Below are positions 17,723 through 25,684 of a DNA stretch of 54,746 bases, one piece after another (within the stretch, counting starts at the first letter, position 1; every line of letters starts with the position of its first letter). The stretch lies in the NCBI GenBank assembly GCA_024638765.1, contig JAHEJT010000017.1, positions 1 to 54,746 of the forward strand, written 5' to 3'. The position numbers and the translations under genes are program-made. The stretch is from Verrucomicrobiales bacterium (GTDB lineage: Bacteria > Verrucomicrobiota > Verrucomicrobiia > Verrucomicrobiales > DEV007). Under the pieces are notes generated by a model that searched no databases, was not told the DNA's origin, and saw nothing but the letters and a program-made list of their open reading frames with translations.

Positions 17723-17974
17723 TTGAAAACCACCCGCCGCCGCTTTCTGAAGACGTCCGCCTTCGCCGCCCTCGCCGTAAATAGTGACACAGGCGTCTCG
17801 CCTGTGATTCCCACCTCCGCGAGCGCAGCGAGCCCAATTTCCCGATCGCTCACCCTGGGCTTCAACACCTACGGCACCCAGGCGCTCTCCACCGAAACCG
17901 CCATCGACGTCATAAAGAACTTCGAGTCTTTCGCGTCTTTCGCGTTTTTCGCGGTTCAAAAAAAATCTGTGTAA
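17723..17974 (+). pseudogene. Truncated Tat-exported sugar phosphate isomerase-like gene, interrupted by repeats
   Basis: A TTG-initiated frame of 83 codons. It opens with a twin-arginine signal (TTRRRFLKTSAFAALA). The next 17 residues (NSDTGVSPVIPTSASAA) are encoded by dispersed repeat D (17784-17836). Then comes LTLGFNTYGTQALSTETAID, which looks like the first strand and helix of the exported TIM-barrel isomerase/epimerase family (xylose isomerase-like). Instead of the expected 250 further residues, the frame runs into repeat E (17922-17976) and stops. The simplest reading is a gene remnant that lost its body and gained repeats at both edges. The family call rests on a short segment. Confidence 0.6.
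17784..17836 (+). repeat. Dispersed repeat D, copy 1
   Basis: GTGACACAGGCGTCTCGCCT then GTGATTCCCACCTCCGCGAG and CGCAGCGAGCC. The first part is a palindrome (ACAGGCG...CGCCTGT) and the second is a short GCGAGCGCAGCGAGC motif. Copies are at 30355-30410 (close match) and 30488-30543 (diverged). Here it lies within a former coding region. Confidence 0.75.
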
Positions 17975-17976
17975 AT
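17922..17976 (-). repeat. Dispersed repeat E, copy 1
   Basis: TCTTTCGCGTCTTTCGCGTT then TTTCGCGGTTCAAAAAAAAT and CTGTGTAAA. It shares the TTTCGCGTCTTT...TTCGCGGTT core with copies at 30427-30460, 30556-30587, 31980-32014 and 32070-32101. It ends the truncated Tat gene. Confidence 0.75.
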
Positions 17977-18031
17977 TTATCCCGTCCCTTCGGTCCGCGC
18001 TCTGCAGTCAGGCTTCGCTTCTTATTATGCG

Positions 18032-18081
18032 CTAGCGCGCCATAGCAGTGTGGTTAAGAATCCGCGCAGCGCGCCCTAACT
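18032..18081 (-). repeat. GC-palindromic repeat at the end of the ABC permease gene
   Basis: On the minus strand the permease stop TAG is followed by GGCGCGCTGCGCGGATTCTT, AACCACACTGCTATGGCGCG and CTAGCGC. The GGCGCGC...GGCGCGC elements make it internally repetitive and partly self-complementary. No second copy lies in this window, so calling it a dispersed repeat is inference. Confidence 0.4.
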
Positions 18082-18924
18082 CTTCAAGTCCCGCACCTGG
18101 AACACCACCCAGCCGACCACAAAACAGGTCACGTTGATCCCGAATAGCAGGGCGTAATCCCGCGCCATCCGCGCCCAGGGAATCACGTCGCGCAGCGTAA
18201 ACACCCATTGGTCCAGCCGGGGGGAAAGAAACCAGTGCCGGTATTCCGAAAGCGCCGGCATGTTGGAGAGAATAAAGTCGATGAAGAGCAGGGACACCGT
18301 CAGGATCGTGGCCGCGGCCGGCTTCATCCTCTGACAGGAAAGGCAGAACCCGATGCTGCTTACCGTCTGCATGCTCAGCGTCAGAAAAACCAGCGCCAAT
18401 CCATACCGCCCCAGTCCCGGCCAGAAATCGAAGACAGAGAAAACACCTTGCTCGGGCAAAAACGCGAACAAGCCGCCGCCCCACCCGCGATCGATCAACC
18501 CCACCCCCAACGCGGAGACTCCCAGGAACACCATGAGAATCGCCGTGTAAGTGAGGCAGGATAAATACTTCACCAGCAGCAGCCGGAATCTGGACACCGG
18601 ACGCGCCAACACCATCCGCAGGGTGCCATCCTCGGATTCCTTGGCCACGATATCTCCCGCCACCAGCGCGAGGTAAAGCGTCCCCAGAATCGCCACCGTC
18701 AGCACCAGGATGATCAATCCCAGCGTCAGGGCCGAAAAATAGTCTTCAAATCCATAGCCGTTGCGCTCGAGCATCCGCTCGTAAAAGGCCTTCACCTTGG
18801 GCTTCTGCAGAAAGTAAAGCACCAGCGCCTCGATCGTGAGAAAAGACCCGAACCCGATGTAAGTCCGTTTGCGCGCGAACAACCGGAATAGTTCGCCCTT
18901 AAACTGTCTCCAGAAACCGTTCAT
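18076..18924 (-). CDS. ABC-2 type exporter permease
   Basis: A 282-residue membrane protein with about six segments, among them IGFGSFLTIEALVLYFL, LGLIILVLTVAILGTLYLAL, TAILMVFLGVSALGVG and ATILTVSLLFIDFIL. GDIVAKESEDGTLRMVLARP is the conserved ABC-2 loop between helices two and three. The start is the methionine of MNGFWRQFKGELFRLFARKR (18924). The frame is open 60 bases further, but those codons come from GTGTTCGGTGTTCGG-type repeats and are not expected to be protein. It would pair with the ATPase encoded just upstream (19060-19965), forming an exporter of unknown substrate. Confidence 0.88.
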   Translation of the reverse strand: MNGFWRQFKGELFRLFARKRTYIGFGSFLTIEALVLYFLQKPKVKAFYERMLERNGYGFEDYFSALTLGLIILVLTVAILGTLYLALVAGDIVAKESEDGTLRMVLARPVSRFRLLLVKYLSCLTYTAILMVFLGVSALGVGLIDRGWGGGLFAFLPEQGVFSVFDFWPGLGRYGLALVFLTLSMQTVSSIGFCLSCQRMKPAAATILTVSLLFIDFILSNMPALSEYRHWFLSPRLDQWVFTLRDVIPWARMARDYALLFGINVTCFVVGWVVFQVRDLKS

Positions 18925-18937
18925 CCCGTAGTCAGTG

Positions 18938-18963
18938 TTCGGTGTTCGGTGTTCGGTGTTCAG
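18938..18963. repeat. GTGTTCGGTGTTCGG repeat (family B)
   Basis: Tandem units GTGTTCGG/GTGTTCAG immediately upstream of the permease start. They belong with the longer arrays at 20698-20812 and 29449-29527. On the minus strand they extend the permease frame in frame. Confidence 0.7.
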
Positions 18964-19029
18964 AATCGGCATCTCGCATCTCATCTCTCACGTCTCATGA
19001 CTTCTATCTCTTCCTCGACCCCTCCCGCC

Positions 19030-19062
19030 TTCCCACGTTAACTTTTTACTTTTTACTTCTTA
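19030..19062 (-). repeat. AGTAAAAAGTAAAAAG repeat at the ABC ATPase stop
   Basis: On the minus strand the ATPase ends with AAGTAAGAAGTAAAAAGTAA followed by AAAGTTAACG. The stop codon TAA is inside the first unit of this short tandem repeat. Confidence 0.55.
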
Positions 19063-19965
19063 CTTGCCGCGCCGCGGCGTCTCCCTGCTCACTCTCAGGT
19101 ACAATTCCTCCAGAGATTCTTCCTCCAGCGTGACCCCGCGCACCTTCACCCCCGCTGCCACCAGCGCCGACACCAGTTCTGCGACGTCCGCACCCCGCGG
19201 TAAACCCAGCCTGCCTCTCTCCACGCTCCAAGCCCCCTGCGCCCCGCCCGCGCGCACCGCCTTCTCCCAGTCATCCACCTCCAGTCGATAGATGTCTCCC
19301 TCCCCCTCCAGACCGGATAGCCCTCCCTCGTAAACGAGGGCGCCCTCCCGGAGGATCGCCACCCGCGTACAGACCTGCTCCACTTCGGACAACAGGTGGG
19401 AATTCAACAGGATCGTCACGCCCAGTTCCCGGTTCAGTTGGCGCACCCGCTCCCGGAAATCGATAACCCCGTCCGGATCCAACCCGTCCGTGGGCTCGTC
19501 GAGCAGCAGCAACTCGGGCCGGGGCAGCAACGCCTGCGCCAGCGCCAGCCGCTGGCGCATCCCGTGACTGTACTTGACCACGGCATCGTGAATCCGGTCC
19601 GTCAAGCCCACCATGCCCACGGTCTCACGCGCCGCTTTCTCATCCCAATACCCGGAATACCCGGTCACGATTTTCAAATTCTGCCAGCCGGACAGATATT
19701 CGTAAAAACAGGGCGACTCAAATATGGCGCCGGTTTTTTCCAGGGCCTTCCCGCGCGCGCGTTGCACGGACACGCCTCCGATTTTCACTTCGCCCCCGTC
19801 CGCGTAGACCAGCCCCAGCATGATGCCGACTGCCGTGCTTTTCCCCGCCCCGTTGTGCCCCAACAAGCCGAAGACCTCTCCCTTCTCCACGGTAAAACTC
19901 ACGCCGTCCAGCGCCGGCGCGCCTTTTCTCCCAAATCGCTTGGTCACCTGTGAAAACTCGAGCAT
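19060..19965 (-). CDS. ABC transporter ATP-binding protein
   Basis: A 301-residue ATPase. Walker A is GHNGAGKST, the signature is YSHGMRQRLALAQALL (SHGMRQ replaces the usual LSGGQ, common in ABC-2 exporters), Walker B is LLLLDEPTDGLDP and the H-loop is LLNSHLLSEVEQ. The C-terminal 80 residues (ALVYEGGLSGLEGEGDIYRL onwards) form the accessory region typical of drug- or lipid-exporter ATPases of the DrrA/CcmA group. It is transcribed ahead of the ABC-2 permease, 135 bases away, and the two are probably one exporter. A tandem TTATCAGTTATTAG repeat lies just upstream of its start. Confidence 0.92.
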   Translation of the reverse strand: MLEFSQVTKRFGRKGAPALDGVSFTVEKGEVFGLLGHNGAGKSTAVGIMLGLVYADGGEVKIGGVSVQRARGKALEKTGAIFESPCFYEYLSGWQNLKIVTGYSGYWDEKAARETVGMVGLTDRIHDAVVKYSHGMRQRLALAQALLPRPELLLLDEPTDGLDPDGVIDFRERVRQLNRELGVTILLNSHLLSEVEQVCTRVAILREGALVYEGGLSGLEGEGDIYRLEVDDWEKAVRAGGAQGAWSVERGRLGLPRGADVAELVSALVAAGVKVRGVTLEEESLEELYLRVSRETPRRGK

Positions 19966-19976
19966 GCCTTTGAGAG

Positions 19977-20008
19977 GAGTTATCAGTTATTAGTTATCGG
20001 TTGATAGG
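19977..20008 (-). repeat. Inverted copy of the ATAACTGAT repeat (family C)
   Basis: GAGTTATCAGTTATTAGTTATCGG on the plus strand is the reverse complement type of the 9010-9041 repeat. It lies 11 bases upstream of the ABC ATPase start codon, the same distance that separates the other copy from lipB. Confidence 0.65.
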
Positions 20009-20067
20009 GGACGACGCTTAATTGGTGGTAGAAGGATTGTTCAGCCAGAGGAACTCGAGGGTGGCAA

Positions 20068-20099
20068 GAGAGATCCCTCGACTCCGCTCGGGATGACAC
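20068..20099 (-). repeat. Dispersed repeat A, third copy
   Basis: GAGAGATCCCTCGACTCCGC then TCGGGATGACAC is the reverse complement of the repeat at 8736-8767 with one substitution (CTCCGCTC against CTTCGCTC). It lies between the pseudopilin and ABC ATPase genes. Confidence 0.75.
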
Positions 20100-20151
20100 A
20101 CCGTGGGAATACGGTTTGATTACCAGACTCCGATTCACTACTCACTAGTAA

Positions 20152-20691
20152 CTACTCCCCCTCCCCCACCTGGAACCGCAATTCCTTATCCACGTGCCCG
20201 TCCGCATAGAGCACGTTCACCTCGTGCCCGATGTAGCGGTGGAAATTCTCCTTGTCCGATACCACCGGGATCCCCGCGTCGCCGGCTTTTAACCCCAGAA
20301 AATCCAATGCGGTCGCCCGCTGACCGTTGAGCAGGCTGTTCCAGAAGTAGCTCGTCCCCGTCTTCTCCGCCAGACCCGTGCTGTCCGCGGGACACCGGAA
20401 CACCCGTGCGTCTTCCCCGAGATACACGTCGAGAGTGTTATCGATCGCGGGCGCCTCTTCGTCGCGATCCTCTCTCGCCGCCACCAGTTCCGGCAGAATC
20501 ATCTGGTGATCCCCCAGGTAAAGGTTCAGGGCCCCGCCGATCTGCCGAAGCTGATTCATGCAACGCGCTGATTTTGCCCGCGCCGTGATCATGCTAAATG
20601 CCGCCACACTGACCGACGCCAGCACCGCCACGATCGCCACCACGACCACTAACTCGGTAATGGTGAACGCTCTGATATGCCGCACATCCAT
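20152..20691 (-). CDS. Pseudopilin-like protein with prepilin N-terminus
   Basis: A 179-residue protein with a type IV prepilin/general secretion N-terminus: after MDVRHIRA the segment FTITELVVVVAIVAVLASVS gives the expected hydrophobic helix with glutamate at position five of the mature protein. The remainder is a globular domain with two cysteines (CMNQLRQIGGALNLYL and VFRCPADS) and the ending VNVLYADGHVDKEL. The ADGH motif is shared by a large group of verrucomicrobial and planctomycetal pseudopilin-like proteins. These are thought to be exported through a type II-like machine, but single roles are unknown. Its stop codon TAG lies in a short TAGTGAGTAGTGA-type repeat. Confidence 0.82.
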   Translation of the reverse strand: MDVRHIRAFTITELVVVVAIVAVLASVSVAAFSMITARAKSARCMNQLRQIGGALNLYLGDHQMILPELVAAREDRDEEAPAIDNTLDVYLGEDARVFRCPADSTGLAEKTGTSYFWNSLLNGQRATALDFLGLKAGDAGIPVVSDKENFHRYIGHEVNVLYADGHVDKELRFQVGEGE

Positions 20692-20697
20692 GATCTC

Positions 20698-20812
20698 AGG
20701 TTTCAGTGTTCAGGTTTCAGGTTTCGGTGTTCAGTGTTCGGGTTTCAGGTTTCAGGTTTCAGGATGCCAACACTCCAATACTCCAACACTGAACACTGAA
20801 CACTGAACACTA
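20698..20812. repeat. Long array of TTTCAGTGTTCAGG units with inverted half
   Basis: The first 65 bases are tandem TTTCAG/GTTCAG/GTTCGG units. The last 30 bases read AACACTGAACACTGAACACT, which is complementary to the first half. Together they could fold into a large imperfect hairpin lying between the pseudopilin gene start (20691) and the stop of the membrane-anchored gene (20828). It resembles arrays at 18938-18963 and 29449-29527. There are no spacers and it is not CRISPR. Confidence 0.75.
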
Positions 20813-20827
20813 CCCACTACCCACCAC

Positions 20828-21460
20828 TCACTGGCCTCGATGCGGCCTCCCGCCCGGCCTTCGCATCTGCCTCTGCATCTCCTCCATCAAGGGCGCCAGG
20901 TCGAGCTTGGTCTCCGCGGAGGCGTCCTGGTAATAGGCGCGCAGTCCTTCCTCCACGATACGATTGTAAATTTCCTCGTCTTCCGCTTCGAGCCGCTCCA
21001 TGCGCCTCTGATCGGCCGCGTTCTCCGCCACGTCTTTCCGGGCGCGTTCCACGAATTTTTTCCGTTCCTCCCGCTCCATCTCGTTGAAGGCCTTCATCAT
21101 TTGCCTGAACGCCGTGCTCATGGTCGCTTCCACGAAATACACGCGCTCGTCGCGGTTGAGATCGTCGAAGAAATTCGGGCGGCCCTCCTCCCGTTCCGCC
21201 GCCCCTTCTTCCGATTCCCGGAAAGTCTGGCGCTGGTCGAACCCCAGCTGATTCACCATCTCCGCGATCTTCTCCAATCGCCGCCGCCGCTCCTCCGGAT
21301 CCTGTAACCCGGCAAAAGGTTTCTCGTCGATGTAGGCGGTGATCTTTTCCGGCGTCACCTCAAAGACTCCGGCCAGCGACATGATTCCCCAGACCAGCGC
21401 CCAGAGAATCCCCAATCCTAGAATCGCTTTTGCCAAGAACCCGAATCTGCCGCTGATCAT
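20828..21460 (-). CDS. Membrane-anchored protein with charged coiled-coil region
   Basis: A 210-residue protein, start at MISGRFGFLAKAI (21460). One N-terminal membrane helix (AILGLGILWALVWGIMSLAG, about 11-30) is followed by a highly charged helical region rich in Glu and Arg (KAFNEMEREERKKFVERARK, RRMERLEAEDEEIYNRIVEE). The end is MQRQMRRPGGRPHRGQ. There are no catalytic motifs and no family is recognised. Topology suggests the bulk is periplasmic. It precedes the pseudopilin gene on the same strand, so the two may be linked. The longer frame to 21607 is arginine-rich and unlikely. Confidence 0.7.
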   Translation of the reverse strand: MISGRFGFLAKAILGLGILWALVWGIMSLAGVFEVTPEKITAYIDEKPFAGLQDPEERRRRLEKIAEMVNQLGFDQRQTFRESEEGAAEREEGRPNFFDDLNRDERVYFVEATMSTAFRQMMKAFNEMEREERKKFVERARKDVAENAADQRRMERLEAEDEEIYNRIVEEGLRAYYQDASAETKLDLAPLMEEMQRQMRRPGGRPHRGQ

Positions 21461-21928
21461 CGCTTCCCAATTAAGCCCAACCCTCCGCCCGGCGCCATCA
21501 TTACCGGATGACACCCGCCCTGAAAGATCCTGGCGGCGCGCACGTTTACATCTGGGCGAGACTTCGGCCTCCGGGACAATACGTCTCTCCCCTAAATCCA
21601 GACGCACGTCGCGGTGGTCCGGTTACTCTCTCCCTCCTGAAACTTCAGAATCCCCAATCGAGGACCCTTGCACCCCGTCTAATCCTGTGAGATACAGAAT
21701 CCCCTGTTCGGTCCTGCCCAACCCAACCTCCGAATTCGGATGATGAAAAGCTCAGACCTGTCAGCCCGCCTCCTTCTGCGCGCCAATCTCCTCACCAATG
21801 GCGATCCCTATGATTCGCTATCCCTATGATCCGCGATTCAAATGAAGCGAATTTATATTCTCGGGACTCGACCCTCGGTCCCCCTCTCCCTGGGGGAGAG
21901 GGCCGGGGTGAGGGCGAAAGTTCAATCC
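21461..21928. promoter_or_regulatory. Divergent intergenic region with repeat F
   Basis: This gap separates divergent genes. No protein-coding frame is convincing. Its right part holds repeat F at 21875-21916. The frame of the downstream haem protein stays open back to 21842, but those residues (VPLSLGERAGVRAK) are the translation of the repeat and are excluded from the call. Confidence 0.45.
21875..21916 (+). repeat. CCCCTCTCCCTGGGGGAGAGG repeat (family F)
   Basis: A palindromic core, CCTCTCCC-TGG-GGGAGAGG, followed by GCCGGGGTGAGGGCG. It directly precedes the start of the PVC haem protein. This type of sequence is known as a scattered intergenic repeat in many bacterial genomes. Only one copy is in the window. 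Confidence 0.6.
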
Positions 21929-24418
21929 ATGAAGCGCAATTTAGTCAACGTCCGCCTCCTTAGCGTGGTCTTGGCACTCTTCATCCTTCCTCCTTCATCC
22001 TTCATCCTTGGCGACGAAGTCGCCACCCCTCCCACCGCCGTCGATCCCGGCATCGAGATCACTCTCTTCGCCGAGCACCCGGACGTCGTCACCCCCACCG
22101 GAATCGAAGTCGACGCCCGCGGCCGGGTCTTTGTCCTCGAAAACAATACGCATCATCGCCAGGAGCAATATCAGGGATACCCCACCGACCGGATCTTCAT
22201 CTTCGAAGACACGGATGGGGACGGCACTTCCGACAATCGCGCCGTCTTTCACGAAGGTCACACCTTGGGCACCGACCTGGTCTTTGGCCCGGACGGCGAT
22301 CTTTACGCTTCCACGCGCTGGGACATTTACCACCTCCCCGATACGGATGGGGACGACCGGGCCGACAAGGTGACCCGCATCATCCATACGGACACTGTGG
22401 GAGATTACCCGCATAACGGGGTCAGCGGCATCTGTTTTGACCGCGATGGAATTCTCCACTTCGGTCTCGGCGAAAATCTCGGAGAGCCTTACACCCTCAT
22501 CGGCACCGACGGCACCCGGCTCTCCGGCGGAGGTGAAGGCGGGAGCATGTATCGCTGCCACGCCGACGGTTCCAAACTGGAACGCATCGCCACGGGCGTG
22601 TGGAACCCCTTCGGCATGGGATTCGACACCGGCGGCAATCTCTTCGCGACGGACAACGATCCCGGTTCCTCGCCGCCATGCCGTTTGCTCCACGTCGTCG
22701 ATGGCGCCGATTACGGATACGAATTCCGCTACGGCCGCACCGGCCTGCATCCCCTCGTCACCTGGACCGGCGAATTCCCCGGCACCGTCGGCATGGTCTC
22801 CGGCACCGGCGAAGCCCCCTGCGGTGTCATCGCTTACGGGCCCGGTAAACTCCTCGTCGCCTCCTGGGCCGATCACCGCATCGATCTCTACAAATTGATC
22901 CCCCAGGGCGCGTCCTTCGCCGCGGTCCGCGAACCATTCATTCAAGGCGGCAACGAATTCCGGCCCGTCGACATCGCCCGCGGACCCGATGGCGCCTTTT
23001 ATTTTACCGACTGGGTCAGCAGCAGTTACCCCGTCCACGGACAAGGCCGCGTCTGGCGATTCAAACCTGCGCAGCCTCCCTCAATCGCCGCCACTGAACC
23101 CCATGCGGATATCCTCCGCGCCGCCCGGATCCGGGCCCGGCATGGGGCGGACGATCCGCACAGCCTCCTCGAAACCCTTGCGGAAGACGATCCCTTCATT
23201 CGCAGCGCCGCAATCGACGCGCTCCGGAAATCCGGCCCAGCGCTCCTGCAAATCGATTGGCAATCTCTCCCCCTCCCAGGGACACGCGCCGGCATCCTCG
23301 TCGCCCTTAAGAAATCCGGTCTCGAGGCGGCGCGCACACAGATCCCCGCCTTCCTCGAAGACGATGCCCTGGAAGTCCGCTTCGCCGCCGTGAAATGGAT
23401 CGCCGACGATCAGCTCACCGAATACCGCGCCCTCGTCGAATCGGAACTCAGGCGTCCCGGCCTTAACAGCCGCATGTTCCTCGCCGCCATGGCCGCCCTC
23501 GACCGCCTCGACGGGAAGAAACCCAAAGATGCCCCCGCACCGGAAAATCTCTACGAGTTCCTCGTCGATGAGTCGGCGTCCCCCGCGCTGCGCGCCGTGG
23601 CGTTGCGCCTCATGCCGCCCCATTACAAGAAACTCTCCCTCGAGACCCTGGCCGCACACGCAAATCACGCCGATCCCGCGCTCCGCCTCGAAGCCATCCG
23701 CACCCTGGGGCAACATCCCGATGAGGGTCGTGGCGATATTCTCGCCGATATTGCCAAAGATTCCGCGCGTCCCGCCACTCAGCGCGCCGAAGCCGTCGTC
23801 GGCCTGGCCCTGCTCGCGGAAAAATACGCCGCCGCACTCGGCGCACTGGCGGACGACGAGAATCCGGAAGTGCGCAGCGAAGCGGGACGCGCGCTCATCG
23901 GTGTCTCCAGCGCGGAACTGCAGCGCGTGCCCTCCGGCAGTCAGGGGCTTTCCCCCGCCGATCTGCCGGCGTGGGATAAGTATCTCCGCGGGGCCGCCGG
24001 CAACGCGGAAGCCGGGCGCCGCCTCTTTTTCCATCCAAAGGTCGGCACTTGTTACCGCTGCCACCGGATGGAGGGCCGGGGCGTGCGCGTGGGCCCAGAT
24101 CTCACCACCATCTGGAAGCGCGCCGATCGCGAGTGGTTGCTGGAGTCCATCCTCCAGCCGAACGCAATGATCGCGCCCCAGTTTCTCACCTGGCAGATAA
24201 ACCTGAAAGATGGCTCGACTCTGATGGGGCTCCCCCTGCGCAAAGGCGGCACCCGGGAAACTTACCTCGGTCTCGACGGCAAAGAATTCTCGGTCACAAA
24301 ACCCGATATCCTCGGCCATCAGGAACTCCAGGCATCCCTCATGCCTCCCGGCCTGCTCGAGCAGATGACCCGGGGTGAAATCAGCGATCTCCTAGCTTAC
24401 CTTCTCGCTGAAAAGTGA
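21929..24418 (+). CDS. PVC-type haem-binding membrane-bound dehydrogenase-like protein
   Basis: An 829-residue exported protein. After a signal peptide comes a beta-propeller of the glucose/sorbosone dehydrogenase type, about residues 30-390 (VTPTGIEVDARGRVFVLENN, NGVSGICFDRDGILHFGLGE, VWNPFGMGFDTGGNLFATDN, FYFTDWVSSSYPVHGQG). An alpha-helical HEAT-like region follows at about 395-680. A C-terminal c-type cytochrome domain has the haem motif CYRCH at 708-712 and GPDLTTIWKRADREWLLESI. The fusion is characteristic of Verrucomicrobiota and Planctomycetota. It is thought to oxidise sugars or alcohols in the periplasm. ATG 21929 is preferred; part of the signal peptide (FILPPSSFIL) derives from a CTTCATCCTTCAT-type repeat. 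Confidence 0.93.
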   Translation: MKRNLVNVRLLSVVLALFILPPSSFILGDEVATPPTAVDPGIEITLFAEHPDVVTPTGIEVDARGRVFVLENNTHHRQEQYQGYPTDRIFIFEDTDGDGTSDNRAVFHEGHTLGTDLVFGPDGDLYASTRWDIYHLPDTDGDDRADKVTRIIHTDTVGDYPHNGVSGICFDRDGILHFGLGENLGEPYTLIGTDGTRLSGGGEGGSMYRCHADGSKLERIATGVWNPFGMGFDTGGNLFATDNDPGSSPPCRLLHVVDGADYGYEFRYGRTGLHPLVTWTGEFPGTVGMVSGTGEAPCGVIAYGPGKLLVASWADHRIDLYKLIPQGASFAAVREPFIQGGNEFRPVDIARGPDGAFYFTDWVSSSYPVHGQGRVWRFKPAQPPSIAATEPHADILRAARIRARHGADDPHSLLETLAEDDPFIRSAAIDALRKSGPALLQIDWQSLPLPGTRAGILVALKKSGLEAARTQIPAFLEDDALEVRFAAVKWIADDQLTEYRALVESELRRPGLNSRMFLAAMAALDRLDGKKPKDAPAPENLYEFLVDESASPALRAVALRLMPPHYKKLSLETLAAHANHADPALRLEAIRTLGQHPDEGRGDILADIAKDSARPATQRAEAVVGLALLAEKYAAALGALADDENPEVRSEAGRALIGVSSAELQRVPSGSQGLSPADLPAWDKYLRGAAGNAEAGRRLFFHPKVGTCYRCHRMEGRGVRVGPDLTTIWKRADREWLLESILQPNAMIAPQFLTWQINLKDGSTLMGLPLRKGGTRETYLGLDGKEFSVTKPDILGHQELQASLMPPGLLEQMTRGEISDLLAYLLAEK
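21979..22009 (+). repeat. TTCATCCTT repeat within the signal peptide
   Basis: TCTTCATCCTTCCTCCTTCA followed by TCCTTCATCCTT encodes the hydrophobic core residues FILPPSSFIL. Three TTCATCCTT-like units are in frame in the signal-peptide region of the haem protein. Confidence 0.55.
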
Positions 24419-24577
24419 ACGCAGGGCAACCCCGCGCCCACGTAAGCCCGACCCGCCGGGGCTCCTTTCTCCCGATTCTCGACTCTGGACTCGTCTCACC
24501 CCACTCTTCCACCGGCACCCTCTTTCTGCTATCTTCTCCCCAGCTTCTCTTCCGTCACCGCGCGCAAACCCGACTCC

Positions 24578-25477
24578 ATGGCAGCCTATCTCGTCAATCT
24601 CGCCACCGGAGAACGATGGAATTTGGGCGGCAGTGTCTTCATCGGCCGAAGTCCCGAATCAAATGTCCAGATTTCCGACCCGCGCGCCTCACGGCGTCAC
24701 GCCATGATCCGGGAACAGGACGACGGCTGCTGGTTTTACGACCTCGGCAGTTTCAATGGCAGCTACCTCAACCGCAATCGCGTCACCACCACGCGTAAAC
24801 TCGAGAACGAAGATGTCATCCGAATCGCCGACATTGAGTTCCGCTTCGAATCCGCAAAGGGGCCGTCGCCACCGGATCAGAGTGCCGATCTTGGCGCCAC
24901 CATTCCCCTGATTCGCAAGATGCCGGTGATTGTCCTTGTCAGCGACATCATCGGGTATACCCAGCTGGCGGAAAGCCTTCCTGCGGACGAACTCGCGCAG
25001 GCCATCGGCACTTGGTACGGCGATTGCGATGAGATTCTTGGCGGATACGGAGCCACCATCGACAAGTTCATCGGCGACGCCGTGCTGGCTTATTGGTCGC
25101 AAGTCGGAGTCGAAGCCCGCACCCAGGCCCTTCAGGCCGCCTCGGGCCTGCTCCAGGCCTGCGACAGGATTCAACATCAACACGCAGGTATCCTCGAAGA
25201 AAAAGGCCTCGGCTTCCAATCCGGCATCAGCCTCCACCTCGGCGAAGTGGCTTCCGGAAGAATCGGCCAAGGCGAGCTCACCCTTCTCGGAGACGCCGTC
25301 AACCTCGGTTTCCGAATTGAGGAACTCACCCGGACCCTTGACACCCCTGTCCTTGTTTCCGCCGCGTTCCTCGACAATTGGGAAGCCGGCCGGCAATACT
25401 GCGCTTCCCTGGGTGCTCAGCCAATTAAAGGCCGCGCCAATCCCATCGAGCTCTTCTCCGTGGAACAGTTCCCCTGA
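24578..25477 (+). CDS. FHA domain - class III adenylate cyclase (FHA-cyclase 2)
   Basis: A 299-residue soluble protein. The FHA domain is at about 1-95: FIGRSPESNVQISDPRASRR holds the phosphothreonine-binding GR..S..H layout (S and H in RASRRHAM), then FYDLGSFNGSYLN. The cyclase domain is at about 115-290. Metal aspartates are D123 (SDIIGYTQL) and D167 (FIGDAVLAYW). The adenine-selecting aspartate D239 is intact in LLGDAVNLGFR, with N242 and R246 for the transition state. Catalysis of cAMP formation is therefore likely, probably as a dimer. The kinase gene follows 207 bases downstream, and phosphorylation-dependent recruitment through the FHA domain is the obvious inference. Confidence 0.92.
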   Translation: MAAYLVNLATGERWNLGGSVFIGRSPESNVQISDPRASRRHAMIREQDDGCWFYDLGSFNGSYLNRNRVTTTRKLENEDVIRIADIEFRFESAKGPSPPDQSADLGATIPLIRKMPVIVLVSDIIGYTQLAESLPADELAQAIGTWYGDCDEILGGYGATIDKFIGDAVLAYWSQVGVEARTQALQAASGLLQACDRIQHQHAGILEEKGLGFQSGISLHLGEVASGRIGQGELTLLGDAVNLGFRIEELTRTLDTPVLVSAAFLDNWEAGRQYCASLGAQPIKGRANPIELFSVEQFP

Positions 25478-25684
25478 GAACAGCGTCATGGCAAATCCCC
25501 CCCTGGCGCCTAGACACCGTTTCCCTTGGTCCGCCCCAGGCGAGCGCATTGATCTCCCCCGGGTTTCGACAACCCCCGGCCATTGCCGCGGTTTAATCAC
25601 AGTGAATTCGCTTGACCCTGAATTAGTTCGATATACGCGGTGTCGAAGCACCGTTTCCATGGTAACCTAGCCAGACCAACGCCG

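Noticed and set aside
20698-20812. Possible CRISPR array
   Set aside because: Units are contiguous and variable, with no spacers of uniform length and no cas genes.
25612-25640. Promoter TTGACC ... ATATAC before the kinase gene
   Set aside because: The spacing is only about 13 bases, too short for a sigma-70 promoter.
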